This document shows positions 1 through 7,968 of a stretch of 44,853 nt of DNA, piece after piece (positions within the stretch are counted from its first letter, which is position 1; the number at the start of each line of letters is the position of its first letter). Position numbers and translations under genes: made by a program. The stretch lies in the NCBI GenBank assembly GCA_018713185.1, contig DVFQ01000071.1, positions 1-44,853 of the forward strand, in the 5' to 3' direction. The notes under the pieces are model-generated. The model was not told where the DNA came from. It saw only the letters and a program-made list of their open reading frames with translations, and ran no database searches. The stretch is from Candidatus Copromonas avistercoris (nom. illeg.). Its GTDB lineage: Bacteria; Bacillota; Clostridia; Lachnospirales; Lachnospiraceae.

Positions 1-65
1 TGGGACAAGATATTGTTTTGTTATGTAAATTAGTGGAAAATAATAGAAAAGTGGGGAAAAACCGT

Positions 66-94
66 TTGATTTTTGCATAAAAAGGGGATATAAT
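66..94 (+). promoter_or_regulatory. Promoter of xerD-like gene
   Basis: A TTGATT -35 (66-71) and a perfect TATAAT -10 (89-94) are separated by 17 bases, 52 bases before the recombinase start. An interrupted palindrome, TGGCCTTT-T-AAAGGCCA (105-121), lies just downstream of the -10 and could be a 5'UTR hairpin or an operator. Confidence 0.6.
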
Positions 95-145
95 GTAGGA
101 ACACTGGCCTTTTAAAGGCCAAATGGGGGAAATAGGGGCGGAAGG

Positions 146-1027
146 ATGAAAGAGGATATTCAAAACTTTTTTAACTATCTGGAACAGGAGCGGCACGCGT
201 CAAAGAATACCCGGCTGGCTTATCAGAGGGATCTTCAGCAGATGATTGCTTATCTGGAGGAGCAGGGGATTACGGAAAGCGGGAAGGTTACGAAGACGGT
301 TTTGAACTCCTTTCTGATAAATATGGAAAAAAGCGGGAAAGCGCCGTCTACAATATCCCGGATGCTGGCTTCTATTAAGGCGTTTTTTCATTATGAGTTT
401 AAGCTGGGAAATATCCGCAGGGATCCGTCCGAGTCGATCCATGCCCCCAAGATCGAAAAAAAAGAACCGGCGATTTTAACGCCGGATGAAGTGGAACGGC
501 TTTTGGCTCAGCCGTCGGGAACTGCGGCGAAAGAGCTGCGGGACAAAGCGATGCTGGAACTGATGTATGCGACGGGGCTTCGTGTTTCAGAGTTGATCCA
601 TCTGAAGGCGGAGGATGTGAATCTTTCCGTCGGCTTTCTTACCTGCCGGGATGAACACCGGGAAAGAACGATCCCCTTTGGAAAAGAGGTGCGGGCCGCG
701 CTTTCCCGGTATATGGAATCCGCCAGGGAGCAGCTTTTAAAGGGCCGGGAATCCCAGTGGCTTTTTGTTAATTGCAGCGGCGGTGTTATGAGCCGCCAGG
801 GGTTCTGGAAAATTATTAAATTTTACGGACAGCAGGCCGGCATCGAGGCGGATATTACGCCGCACACGCTGCGCCACTCCTTCGCCGCGCATCTTTTGGG
901 GAACGGGGCGGACATGAAGGCGGTTCAGACGATCATGGGCCACTCGGACTTGGCGACAACGCAGATGTACGCGGCGTATTTTGGGCAGCAGGCCGGCGAG
1001 GAAAGACGAAGGGAGTCTATTAAATAG
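146..1027 (+). CDS. xerD: XerD-like tyrosine site-specific recombinase
   Basis: This is a tyrosine recombinase of the XerC/XerD type, which acts on chromosome dimers at dif or on similar sites. The 293-residue length is normal. Residues 1-90 form the SAM-like core-binding domain and 105-285 the catalytic domain. Visible active-site residues are Arg146 (TGLRVSEL), His240 and Arg243 (HTLRHSF), His266 (GHSDLA) and the nucleophile Tyr275 (TTQMYA). The beta-hairpin that normally carries the catalytic lysine (GKGxKxR) reads CRDEHRER and has no lysine, which is unusual. The start follows a GGAAGG ribosome binding site. It stands alone with its own promoter, upstream of a GntR regulator and not near other mobile genes. 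That fits a chromosomal Xer protein, but a paralogue with another role is possible. Confidence 0.85.
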   Translation: MKEDIQNFFNYLEQERHASKNTRLAYQRDLQQMIAYLEEQGITESGKVTKTVLNSFLINMEKSGKAPSTISRMLASIKAFFHYEFKLGNIRRDPSESIHAPKIEKKEPAILTPDEVERLLAQPSGTAAKELRDKAMLELMYATGLRVSELIHLKAEDVNLSVGFLTCRDEHRERTIPFGKEVRAALSRYMESAREQLLKGRESQWLFVNCSGGVMSRQGFWKIIKFYGQQAGIEADITPHTLRHSFAAHLLGNGADMKAVQTIMGHSDLATTQMYAAYFGQQAGEERRRESIK

Positions 1028-1081
1028 ATGACTGCGGATGGACGTAGGAGTCTTTGCGAATATCGCTGACCTGTTGAGTTA

Positions 1082-1110
1082 TTGCGTTCCCGCCGAAGTA
1101 ATGATATGAT
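1082..1110 (+). promoter_or_regulatory. Putative promoter of GntR regulator
   Basis: TTGCGT (1082-1087) and TATGAT (1105-1110) are separated by 17 bases, about 60 bases upstream of the regulator start. Both boxes deviate from consensus. Confidence 0.4.
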
Positions 1111-1172
1111 AAATGCATTCATGAAGAAAGACATCCTTGTAAAAATTTCAAGGAGAAGCAAAGGAGAGGCCA

Positions 1173-1895
1173 ATGGCGGGAAATGTTGCGGTTCCTCTGT
1201 ATCAGCAGGTAAAAGAGGATATTAAGGCGGCGATCGAACAGGGAAAATATAAGCCGAAGGAGAAGATCCCCACAGAGCCGGAGCTGAGCGCCGAATATTC
1301 GGTGAGCCGGATCACGGTGCGCCGGGCGGTGGAAGAGCTGTGCAGCGAAGGCTATCTTGTGAAAATGCAGGGACGGGGGACCTTTGTCAGCTCCCCAAGA
1401 GTTCACCGGAAGGTTCGGGAGGGAAAGCAGATCCAGGGGTTTACCCAGTGCTGCGAGGAGCAGGGGATGAAAGCGGGCGCGAAGCTCCTTAACCGGATGA
1501 TCGTTCCAGCCCGGGCGGACGAACAGGCTTTTTTCGGAGTTGGACAGGACGGGCTGCTTCTTTATATCCAGCGTCTGCGTACGGCGGACGGACTGCCGGT
1601 GCTGCTGGAAAATATTTTCCTTCCTTATATGGAATACAGGGAACTGATGGAGGCAGAGTTAACGGACTGCTCTATTTTTGGCGCCATTGAGCGGATCGGC
1701 GGACGAAAGGTAGAGGCGCTCGCCAGGAGGACCCTGGAAATTACGCGGGCGTCGGCGGAGGAAGCTAGACTTCTTGCGGTTCCGGCGGGGGAGCCTTTGT
1801 TTTATCTCAACGCATATTTTACGGACCGGGAGCAGAGGCCGGTTTGTATTGGCCGGCAGTATTATGTGGGGAGCCGGTACCTATTCGAGATATAA
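1173..1895 (+). CDS. GntR-family transcriptional regulator with UTRA domain
   Basis: A HutC/FrlR-type regulator of 240 residues. The N-terminal winged helix (about residues 5-72) carries typical GntR motifs: PTEPELSAEY, then SRITVRRAVEEL, and the wing GRGTFV. Residues about 95-238 form a UTRA effector domain, the fold that binds sugar phosphates or related metabolites. The start is set by AAAGGAGAGG 8 bases upstream. The next gene downstream is a SIS-domain sugar-phosphate enzyme, and a palindrome sits in that gene's promoter, so the regulator probably controls it. The metabolite is not known. Fructoselysine-6-phosphate or a related amino sugar is a reasonable guess from the neighbour, but it is inference. 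Confidence 0.88.
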   Translation: MAGNVAVPLYQQVKEDIKAAIEQGKYKPKEKIPTEPELSAEYSVSRITVRRAVEELCSEGYLVKMQGRGTFVSSPRVHRKVREGKQIQGFTQCCEEQGMKAGAKLLNRMIVPARADEQAFFGVGQDGLLLYIQRLRTADGLPVLLENIFLPYMEYRELMEAELTDCSIFGAIERIGGRKVEALARRTLEITRASAEEARLLAVPAGEPLFYLNAYFTDREQRPVCIGRQYYVGSRYLFEI

Positions 1896-2054
1896 TACAA
1901 AATGATCATAAAAATAGAGTCAAGAAGGACGGTGTGGAATACCGGGGCGGACGCGATGCCGAAAGGACGCAGCCGCTCCGGTATTTTTGCAGCCGCACGG
2001 TTTGGGATGAAGGTCGGAAGATTTGCGGCGCCTTCCAATTTATTATTTTGGGGA

Positions 2055-2106
2055 TTGACAAATTCATAGCAGCGGATTATTATATGGATATAATCATTAT
2101 AATGAT
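2055..2106 (+). promoter_or_regulatory. Promoter with overlapping palindromic operator
   Basis: TTGACA (2055-2060), a 17-base spacer and TATTAT (2078-2083) form a near-consensus promoter in the 325-base gap between the GntR gene and the SIS gene. A perfect 14-base palindrome, ATCATTATAATGAT (2093-2106), lies at the expected transcription start. A further ATAATGAT half-site follows at 2107-2114. A repressor bound there would block initiation; the adjacent GntR protein is the obvious candidate. Confidence 0.6.
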
Positions 2107-2220
2107 ATAATGATTAGAAACACAAAACATTCTTAAATGCAAGGGAAAGCGAATGCCCGAATCAGACGGAGGCGTATGAAATCCTCTGGATATGACGGGC
2201 AGGCTGAGAGGAGAAGAAGA

Positions 2221-3204
2221 ATGAGCATTGAAATGAACAGACCGAAGGAAATCGTGGCAGATATCCTGGCCAAGGGCGTAAAGATTGAGAATATTGTTTT
2301 TGTCGGCTGCGGAGCGTCCATGGCGGAGTCTTATCCGGGCCGGTATTTTTTGGAATCCTGCGCGAAAAAGCTGCGGATCTTCCACTATACCGCCAGCGAA
2401 TTTAACTGGAATACGCCGGCATGGCTGGGTGATACCTCGGTGGTGATCAGCGTATCGATGGGAGGAAATACGCCGGAGACGGTGCAGGCAAATTCCGTTG
2501 CAAAAGCGGCCGGGGCGACGGTGATTTCTGTGACGCATGTGGCTGGATCTCCGCTTACGAAGGAAGCGGATTACTGCGTGATCCATGATTTTGAGACAAA
2601 CTATGCCGCCAAATTGGAGCGGATGGGATATACCATGGCGCTGGCTTTAGAGCTTCTCCAGCAGACAGAGGGGTACGAGCATTATGATAAAATGCTGGAC
2701 GGATTCGCCAAGATCTTTGACCTGGCGGAGTCTTCTGCCCAGGCGTCCCGCCGGGTGGCAAGGGAGTTTGCCAAGGAGTACCAGAATGCCCCGGTGATCT
2801 ATGTGATGTCCAGCGGCGCTTCGACGGAAGTGGCCTATTCCACGTCGGTCTGCATGCTGATGGAGATGCAGTGGATCCATTCGGGCAACTGCCATTCCGG
2901 AGAGTTCTTCCACGGCCCCTTTGAAATCGTGGAGAAGGATGTGCCGTTTTTGCTGCTGATGAATGACGGACGGACCCGGGCGGTGGATTCCAGAGCGCTG
3001 ACCTTCCTTCACAGATTCCAGGCGAAGACCACGGTGATCGACGCGAAGGATTACGGTCTGTCCTCGGTGATCGACGGCTCGGTGGCGACATTCTTTAATC
3101 CGCTGCTTCATACGGCCGTGTACCGCGTCTTTGAGGAGGAGCTGGCCAATGTCCGGGAGCATCCTTTAACGAAGCGCCGCTATATGTGGAAGCTGGAATA
3201 TTAA
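2221..3204 (+). CDS. SIS-domain sugar isomerase/deglycase, FrlB-like
   Basis: A sugar isomerase (SIS) fold protein related to fructoselysine-6-phosphate deglycase (FrlB) and to the isomerase half of glucosamine-6-phosphate synthase. The ORF track opens at 2137, but the ATG at 2221 follows GAGGAGAAG and gives MSIEMNRP, a natural SIS start, for 327 residues. The first SIS domain has the phosphate-binding VGCGASMAES and SVSMGGNTPET motifs; the second begins near APVIYVMSSGAS and includes HSGEFFHGPFE, typical of the active-site region in FrlB/GlmS relatives. No kinase, PTS or transporter gene is adjacent, so the pathway cannot be completed from this window. The GntR regulator upstream probably controls it. 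Substrate assignment is family-level only. Confidence 0.8.
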   Translation: MSIEMNRPKEIVADILAKGVKIENIVFVGCGASMAESYPGRYFLESCAKKLRIFHYTASEFNWNTPAWLGDTSVVISVSMGGNTPETVQANSVAKAAGATVISVTHVAGSPLTKEADYCVIHDFETNYAAKLERMGYTMALALELLQQTEGYEHYDKMLDGFAKIFDLAESSAQASRRVAREFAKEYQNAPVIYVMSSGASTEVAYSTSVCMLMEMQWIHSGNCHSGEFFHGPFEIVEKDVPFLLLMNDGRTRAVDSRALTFLHRFQAKTTVIDAKDYGLSSVIDGSVATFFNPLLHTAVYRVFEEELANVREHPLTKRRYMWKLEY

Positions 3205-3277
3205 TCTGCTGGAATATTCCTTTGCTGAGATAGGAAAGCAGAAAATCTGCTCAGAGGTACGGTCGGCAAGGAAGAAG

Positions 3278-3320
3278 GAGCCTGTGGAAATACCAAACCG
3301 CGTTTTCGCAGGCTCTTTTT
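3278..3320 (+). terminator. Rho-independent terminator after SIS gene
   Basis: GAGCCTG (3278-3284) pairs with CAGGCTC (3309-3315), followed by TTTTT. The 24-base loop is long but probably folds internally. It lies about 75 bases after the SIS stop. Confidence 0.65.
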
Positions 3321-3355
3321 ATTTCTCGAATTATTTTCTGAATTTTCCCTCAATT

Positions 3356-3388
3356 TTGAAACTGACTGATCTATAATCATATAGTGAT
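3356..3388 (+). promoter_or_regulatory. Putative promoter/operator of hydrogenase operon
   Basis: A perfect TATAAT (3372-3377) overlaps a short inverted repeat ATCA-TATAG-TGAT (3376-3388) that resembles the palindrome before the SIS gene. The -35 is weak. It lies about 170 bases upstream of the GltD-like gene, within the 341-base gap 3205-3545; the rest of that gap shows only the terminator and the ribosome binding site AAAAGGAGATGG. Confidence 0.35.
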
Positions 3389-3545
3389 AAGATTATATAA
3401 ATAATTACAGATAAAACTTGATTCAAGACGTGGGAGCATGGTAGAATGAATTCATAGCGCGGGAAATGCGTCCGGCTAGGCCAAAGAAGGAGGAAGCCCG
3501 GCGTATTTTGCTTGAGAAAGTTCAGGGAAAAGGAGATGGGAGCTT

Positions 3546-5378
3546 ATGAGCAGACTGGAGATCATTTCTCCAAACAGGGCGAAGATCGTGATGGAGGGGC
3601 TTTATAAGGATCTGGAACGCCGGATCGAATCCAGCCCGCCGGGACTCTGTCCTGTGGATATGGCGCGGGCGTTTTTGGAGCTGTGCCATGCGCAGACATG
3701 CGGAAAATGCGTGCCGTGCCGGATTGGCCTCGGACAGCTGAACCAGCTGATCCGGGATGTGCTGGATGGAAAAGCGACGATGGAAACGCTGGATCTGATG
3801 GAAAAGACGGCGCTTTCGATCCGGGAAACGGCGGACTGCGCCATTGGCTATGAGGCCGCCAACATGGTCTACAAGGGCCTGATCGGCTATCGGGACGACT
3901 ATATCGGACATATTAAAAATGGAAGATGTACCTGTACCTATAATCAGCCGGTGCCCTGCGTAACGCTCTGTCCGGCTCATGTGGATATTCCGGGTTATGT
4001 GGCTTTAGTCGGCGCGGGACGGTACCAGGACGCGATCCGTCTGATCCGCAAGGACAATCCGTTCCCGACCACCTGCGGCTTTATCTGCGAGCATCCCTGC
4101 GAGGCCCGCTGCCGGAGGAACATGGTGGACGCGCCCATCAATATCCGGGGGCTGAAGCGGTTCGCTGCGGATTACGCGGGCGAGGTGGATCCGCCGGCCT
4201 GCGCTCCGTCAACAGGAAAGCGGGTGGCGATTGTCGGCGGCGGTCCCGGAGGCTTAAGCGCGGCGTACTATCTGCAGCTAATGGGGCATCAAACGACGGT
4301 GTATGAGATGCTTCCCAAACTGGGCGGAATGCTGCGGTATGGTATCCCCAACTACCGGCTTCCCAAGGCGCGGCTGGAGGATGATATTAACACGATCTTA
4401 AAGACGGGCGTCCAGGTGAAATATGGGGTTAAGATCGGTCAGGACATTACGATCCAGCAGCTGCGGAACAATTATGACGCGGTATTGATCACCATCGGAG
4501 CCAGCGCCGATAAAAAGCTGGGCTTAGAGGGCGAGAACGCGGAAGGCGTTCTTTCCGCCGTGGAATTCCTGCGGGAGGTAGGACTGGAATCGCTGCCGGA
4601 TATGACGGGAAAGAACGTAGTAGTGATCGGCGGCGGCAACGTATCTATGGACGTTGTTCGTACGGCGAAGCGGCTGGGAGCGAAGAAGGTCAGCATCCTC
4701 TACCGGCGGCGCCGCCATGATATGACGGCTTTGCAGGCAGAAATCGAGGGAGCTGTGGCGGAGGGCGTTGAGCTTCTGACTTTAATGGCTCCGGCGGCCT
4801 TGGATGTGGATGAAAACAACCGGATCCGCGGCGTTTGGGCGGCCCGCCAGATGATCGGAGCGATCAAGGACGGCCGGGCCAGCGTGCGTTCCGCAGGCGA
4901 GCCCAATGTTTATGTTCCTTGTGATTTCCTGATCCGCGCCATCGGCCAGGCGATTGAGTACACCCATTTCGAGGAGGCCGGCGTGCCTGTCTCCAGAGGA
5001 AAGATTATTACCAAGAGCACCGGAGACTTTGAGAATATGCCGGGCGTGTTTGCCGGCGGCGACTGCGCCAGCGGACCGGCGTCGGTGATCCAGGCCATCG
5101 CGGCGGCGAAAGTGGTCGCGGCCAACATTGACGAGTATCTGGGATACCGGCATGAGATTACCTGCGACGTAGAGATCCCGGATCCCAATATGGAAGACCG
5201 GCTGCCCTGCGGACGGGTCAGCATGACCGAGCGGGAGGCCGGAGAGCGGGTCTGCGATTTTGAGGCAGTGGAGAACTGCATGACCGAGAAGGAAGCGCAC
5301 CAGGAGGCGGGAAGATGCCTGCGCTGCGATCATTTTGGATATGGAATCTTTAAGGGAGGCAGGGAGAAGTTATGGTAA
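3546..5378 (+). CDS. GltD/NfnB-like NADPH flavoprotein with NuoF-type iron-sulfur domain
   Basis: A 610-residue electron-transfer flavoprotein. Residues about 45-110 match the C-terminal 4Fe-4S domain of NuoF (CGKCVPCRIG, then TADCAIG). Residues about 128-210 are the cysteine-rich iron-sulfur domain found before GltD (CVTLCPAHVDIPGY, CGFICEHPCEARC). An FAD-binding Rossmann motif follows (VAIVGGGPGGLSAAY, about 227). A second nucleotide site reads VIGGGNVSMDVVRTAKRLG and YRRRRHDM; the arginine cluster favours NADPH over NADH, as in GltD and NfnB. The C-terminus has a CLRCDH motif. There is no NuoF FMN/NADH domain. The stop overlaps the hydrogenase start (ATGGTAA), so the two are translationally coupled and probably form one complex passing electrons between NADPH and the hydrogenase. 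Confidence 0.85.
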   Translation: MSRLEIISPNRAKIVMEGLYKDLERRIESSPPGLCPVDMARAFLELCHAQTCGKCVPCRIGLGQLNQLIRDVLDGKATMETLDLMEKTALSIRETADCAIGYEAANMVYKGLIGYRDDYIGHIKNGRCTCTYNQPVPCVTLCPAHVDIPGYVALVGAGRYQDAIRLIRKDNPFPTTCGFICEHPCEARCRRNMVDAPINIRGLKRFAADYAGEVDPPACAPSTGKRVAIVGGGPGGLSAAYYLQLMGHQTTVYEMLPKLGGMLRYGIPNYRLPKARLEDDINTILKTGVQVKYGVKIGQDITIQQLRNNYDAVLITIGASADKKLGLEGENAEGVLSAVEFLREVGLESLPDMTGKNVVVIGGGNVSMDVVRTAKRLGAKKVSILYRRRRHDMTALQAEIEGAVAEGVELLTLMAPAALDVDENNRIRGVWAARQMIGAIKDGRASVRSAGEPNVYVPCDFLIRAIGQAIEYTHFEEAGVPVSRGKIITKSTGDFENMPGVFAGGDCASGPASVIQAIAAAKVVAANIDEYLGYRHEITCDVEIPDPNMEDRLPCGRVSMTEREAGERVCDFEAVENCMTEKEAHQEAGRCLRCDHFGYGIFKGGREKLW

Positions 5379-7120
5379 ACATTACGATAGACGGAAACCG
5401 GTTATCGGTAAAAGAGAACACAACGATCATGGAAGCTGCCGCCCAGTGCGGGATTCCGATCCCCAAGCTATGCTATTTAAAGGATATCAACGAGATCGCG
5501 GCCTGCCGGGTCTGCGTTGTGGAAGTGGAAGGGAAAAACCGGCTGGTGACTTCCTGCAACAACCTGGCGGAGGAGGGTATGGTGATCCATACCAACAGCC
5601 CCAAGGTCCGCAATCACCGCCGCAATACGGTTCAGCTGATCTTGTCCCAGCATGACGTGGACTGCGTGGTCTGTCCCAGAAGCGGCAACTGCAGCCTCCA
5701 GGACATTGCCAGAGACTTGAATATTTTGGAGATCCCCTTTAAGAAAGAGCCGGAGTACCGGGAATGGAACAAGGAGTTTCCGCTGATCCGGAAATCGGAG
5801 AAATGTATTAAATGCATGCGCTGCGTACAGGTCTGCGATAAAGTCCAGGGCCTGGGGATCTGGGACGTGGAGGGAACCGGTTCCCGTACCACGATCAATG
5901 TTTCCGGCCTTAAGACCATCGAGCAGGCGGACTGCTCCCTCTGCGGCCAGTGTATTACCCACTGTCCCGTGGGCGCTCTGACGGAGCGGGACGATACAGA
6001 GAAGGTATGGGCGGCCATCGAGGATCCGGAAAAGATCGTCGTAGCCCAGGTGGCGCCGGCGGTCCGGGCAGCCTGGGGCGAGGAACTGGGACTTGCGCCG
6101 AAGGACGCTTCGATCGGAAAGATTTTTGACGCGCTGAAACGGATGGGCGTGGATTATGTATTTGATACGGTATTTTCGGCGGATCTGACGATCATGGAGG
6201 AGGGGACGGAATTTGTAAAGCGGTTCACCTCCGGAGAGCTGAAGGACCGCCCCATGTTCACCTCCTGTTGTCCCGGATGGGTACGGTTTGCTAAGAGCCA
6301 GTTCCCCCAGCTGGTCAAATATCTGTCCACGGCAAAATCGCCGCAGCAGATGTTCGGCGCTGTCATGAAGACTTATTTTGCGGAAAAGATCGGCGTAGAT
6401 CCGGAAAAGATCTATACGCTCTCGATCATGCCCTGCGTTGCTAAAAAGGGCGAGCGGGAGATGGAGCTTTATTACGGCGAATATGCGGGTCATGATATTG
6501 ACGCGGTTCTTACGACGAGAGAGCTGGTAAAAATGATCCGCGCCGCCCATATCAGTCCTAAAACATTAAAGGAGATCGAAAGCGACAGCCCGATGCACGA
6601 CGGTACCGGCGCAGGCGTGATTTTTGGCGCTACCGGCGGCGTTATGGAGGCGGCACTCCGTTCCGCCTATTACCTGATCCGGAAGGAAAATCCGCCGGCC
6701 GACGCGTTTAAAGCGGTTCGGAGCCGCGGATTCAACGCCAACGAGGGCGTCCAGGAGGCGGAGTTTGCCATCGGAGACATTACGGTGCGGACGGCCGTTG
6801 TCAGCGGGTTAGGCAATACCAGGCGGCTTTTGGAGCAGATCGAGCGCGGCGAGGTCCACTATGACTTTGTAGAGGTCATGGCCTGTCCCGGCGGCTGCGT
6901 CGGCGGCGGCGGCCAGCCGATCCACGATGGAGAGGAGCGGGCCTTTGAACGCGGGAAACGGCTGTATTTCCTGGATGAGCATGCCGAAATCCGTTATTCC
7001 CATGAAAATCCGGATATCCAGAAGCTTTACAGCGAATATTTCGGATCGCCGTTGTCCTACCGGTCCCATATGCTTTTGCATACGGAGCATGAGAAATCGG
7101 AGCATGACGTTCCTCAGTAA
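5372..7120 (+). CDS. hydA: [FeFe]-hydrogenase catalytic subunit
   Basis: A group A [FeFe]-hydrogenase of 582 residues that reversibly makes H2 from protons in the cytoplasm. Order of domains: plant-type 2Fe-2S (CxxxxCxxC pattern around residues 34-62), NuoG-type His/Cys 4Fe-4S (HDVDCVVCPRSGNC, about 94-107), two 4Fe-4S clusters (KCIKCMRCVQVC and CSLCGQCITHCPVG, about 144-200), then the H-cluster domain. The H-cluster signatures are all present: L1 TSCCPGW (297-303), L2 MPCVAKKGE (about 353) and L3 MACPGGCVGGGGQP near the C-terminus. It overlaps the upstream GltD-like gene by 7 bases. The pair lacks separate HydB/HydC (NuoF/NuoE) subunits, so it is not the classic trimeric bifurcating enzyme. 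Confidence 0.95.
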   Translation: MVNITIDGNRLSVKENTTIMEAAAQCGIPIPKLCYLKDINEIAACRVCVVEVEGKNRLVTSCNNLAEEGMVIHTNSPKVRNHRRNTVQLILSQHDVDCVVCPRSGNCSLQDIARDLNILEIPFKKEPEYREWNKEFPLIRKSEKCIKCMRCVQVCDKVQGLGIWDVEGTGSRTTINVSGLKTIEQADCSLCGQCITHCPVGALTERDDTEKVWAAIEDPEKIVVAQVAPAVRAAWGEELGLAPKDASIGKIFDALKRMGVDYVFDTVFSADLTIMEEGTEFVKRFTSGELKDRPMFTSCCPGWVRFAKSQFPQLVKYLSTAKSPQQMFGAVMKTYFAEKIGVDPEKIYTLSIMPCVAKKGEREMELYYGEYAGHDIDAVLTTRELVKMIRAAHISPKTLKEIESDSPMHDGTGAGVIFGATGGVMEAALRSAYYLIRKENPPADAFKAVRSRGFNANEGVQEAEFAIGDITVRTAVVSGLGNTRRLLEQIERGEVHYDFVEVMACPGGCVGGGGQPIHDGEERAFERGKRLYFLDEHAEIRYSHENPDIQKLYSEYFGSPLSYRSHMLLHTEHEKSEHDVPQ

Positions 7121-7142
7121 TGCGCGGAAATGATAAAAACTT

Positions 7143-7208
7143 GCCGGGGAGGCGGGTCGGGAAACTGACTTTAGCCTCCCCGGCTTTTGAAACTTTGGCC
7201 TCCCCGGC
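7143..7208 (+). terminator. Terminator of hydrogenase operon with duplicated 3' arm
   Basis: GCCGGGGAGGC (7143-7153) is complementary to GCCTCCCCGGC at 7174-7184 (followed by TTTT) and again to an identical copy at 7198-7208 (followed by ATTTTAAAA). One left arm therefore has two possible right arms. Confidence 0.75.
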
Positions 7209-7308
7209 ATTTTAAAAGGTCTTGTGCGGCGGGGAAAAACCTGCTAGAATGATAAGTCCAGGGGCGCTGCAAAGGGCCCTTAATGGCATAAAGGAGAACG
7301 ATTCGACT

Positions 7309-7887
7309 ATGATATTAATAGCAGGTCTCGGGAATCCGGGAAAGGAATATGAAAACACAAGACATAACGCCGGATTCCTGGTTTTGGATACGTTAGCCCA
7401 AAAGCTGGGGGCCGATCTTTCTGAGCGGAAGCACCGGGCGCTCTGCGGAAAGGCGGTGATCGGCGGGCAGAAGGTGATCCTGTTAAAGCCGCAGACTTAT
7501 ATGAATTCCAGCGGGGAGAGCATCCGGGCGGCGGCGGACTATTATAAAGTGCCGCCGGAGGATATTTTGGTGGTCTATGACGATATCAGCCTGGCGCCGG
7601 GGCAGCTGCGGATCCGCGCCAAGGGAAGCGCCGGCGGCCATAATGGAATTAAGAGCATCATCGCCCATCTTGGGACCCAGGAATTCCCCCGGGTAAAAGT
7701 GGGAATCGGAGAAAAGCCGCCGAGGATGGATCTGGCGGACTACGTTCTGGGACATTTTTCCTCGGGAGAAAAAAAGATCATGGAGGAGGCCGCGAAAGAG
7801 GCGGCGGACGCCATCTGCGAGATCGTAAACGTGGGGATTGAGCAGGCGATGAACGATCACAACCGCAGGAAAGAGGAGCAGAAGTAG
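7309..7887 (+). CDS. pth: Peptidyl-tRNA hydrolase
   Basis: Releases tRNA from peptidyl-tRNAs that drop off ribosomes. The ORF track starts at 7222, but ATG 7309 follows AAGGAGAA and yields MILIAGLGNPG, the canonical Pth start, giving 192 residues. Conserved residues are visible: the catalytic His in NTRHNAGF, the Asn in QTYMNSSG, the Asp in VYDDISLAPG and the GSAGGHNGIKS loop. The C-terminus is lysine/glutamate rich (NRRKEEQK). It precedes mfd, an arrangement common in Firmicutes, with an 81-base purine-rich gap. Confidence 0.95.
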   Translation: MILIAGLGNPGKEYENTRHNAGFLVLDTLAQKLGADLSERKHRALCGKAVIGGQKVILLKPQTYMNSSGESIRAAADYYKVPPEDILVVYDDISLAPGQLRIRAKGSAGGHNGIKSIIAHLGTQEFPRVKVGIGEKPPRMDLADYVLGHFSSGEKKIMEEAAKEAADAICEIVNVGIEQAMNDHNRRKEEQK

Positions 7888-7968
7888 AAAAAGCAGAAGC
7901 GAAGGAAAGCAGACGCAGAGCAAAGAAGAGATAGAAAAAAGCAGGAGCAAGAAGGAGCAGGGCTGGGA

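Noticed and set aside
1-60. MraZ-box-like GTGG repeats at the window start
   Set aside because: Spacing and sequence do not fit MraZ operators, and no mra genes follow.
2555-3162. Long minus-strand ORFs opposite the SIS gene
   Set aside because: They mirror a clear coding gene and have no start signals or domain features.
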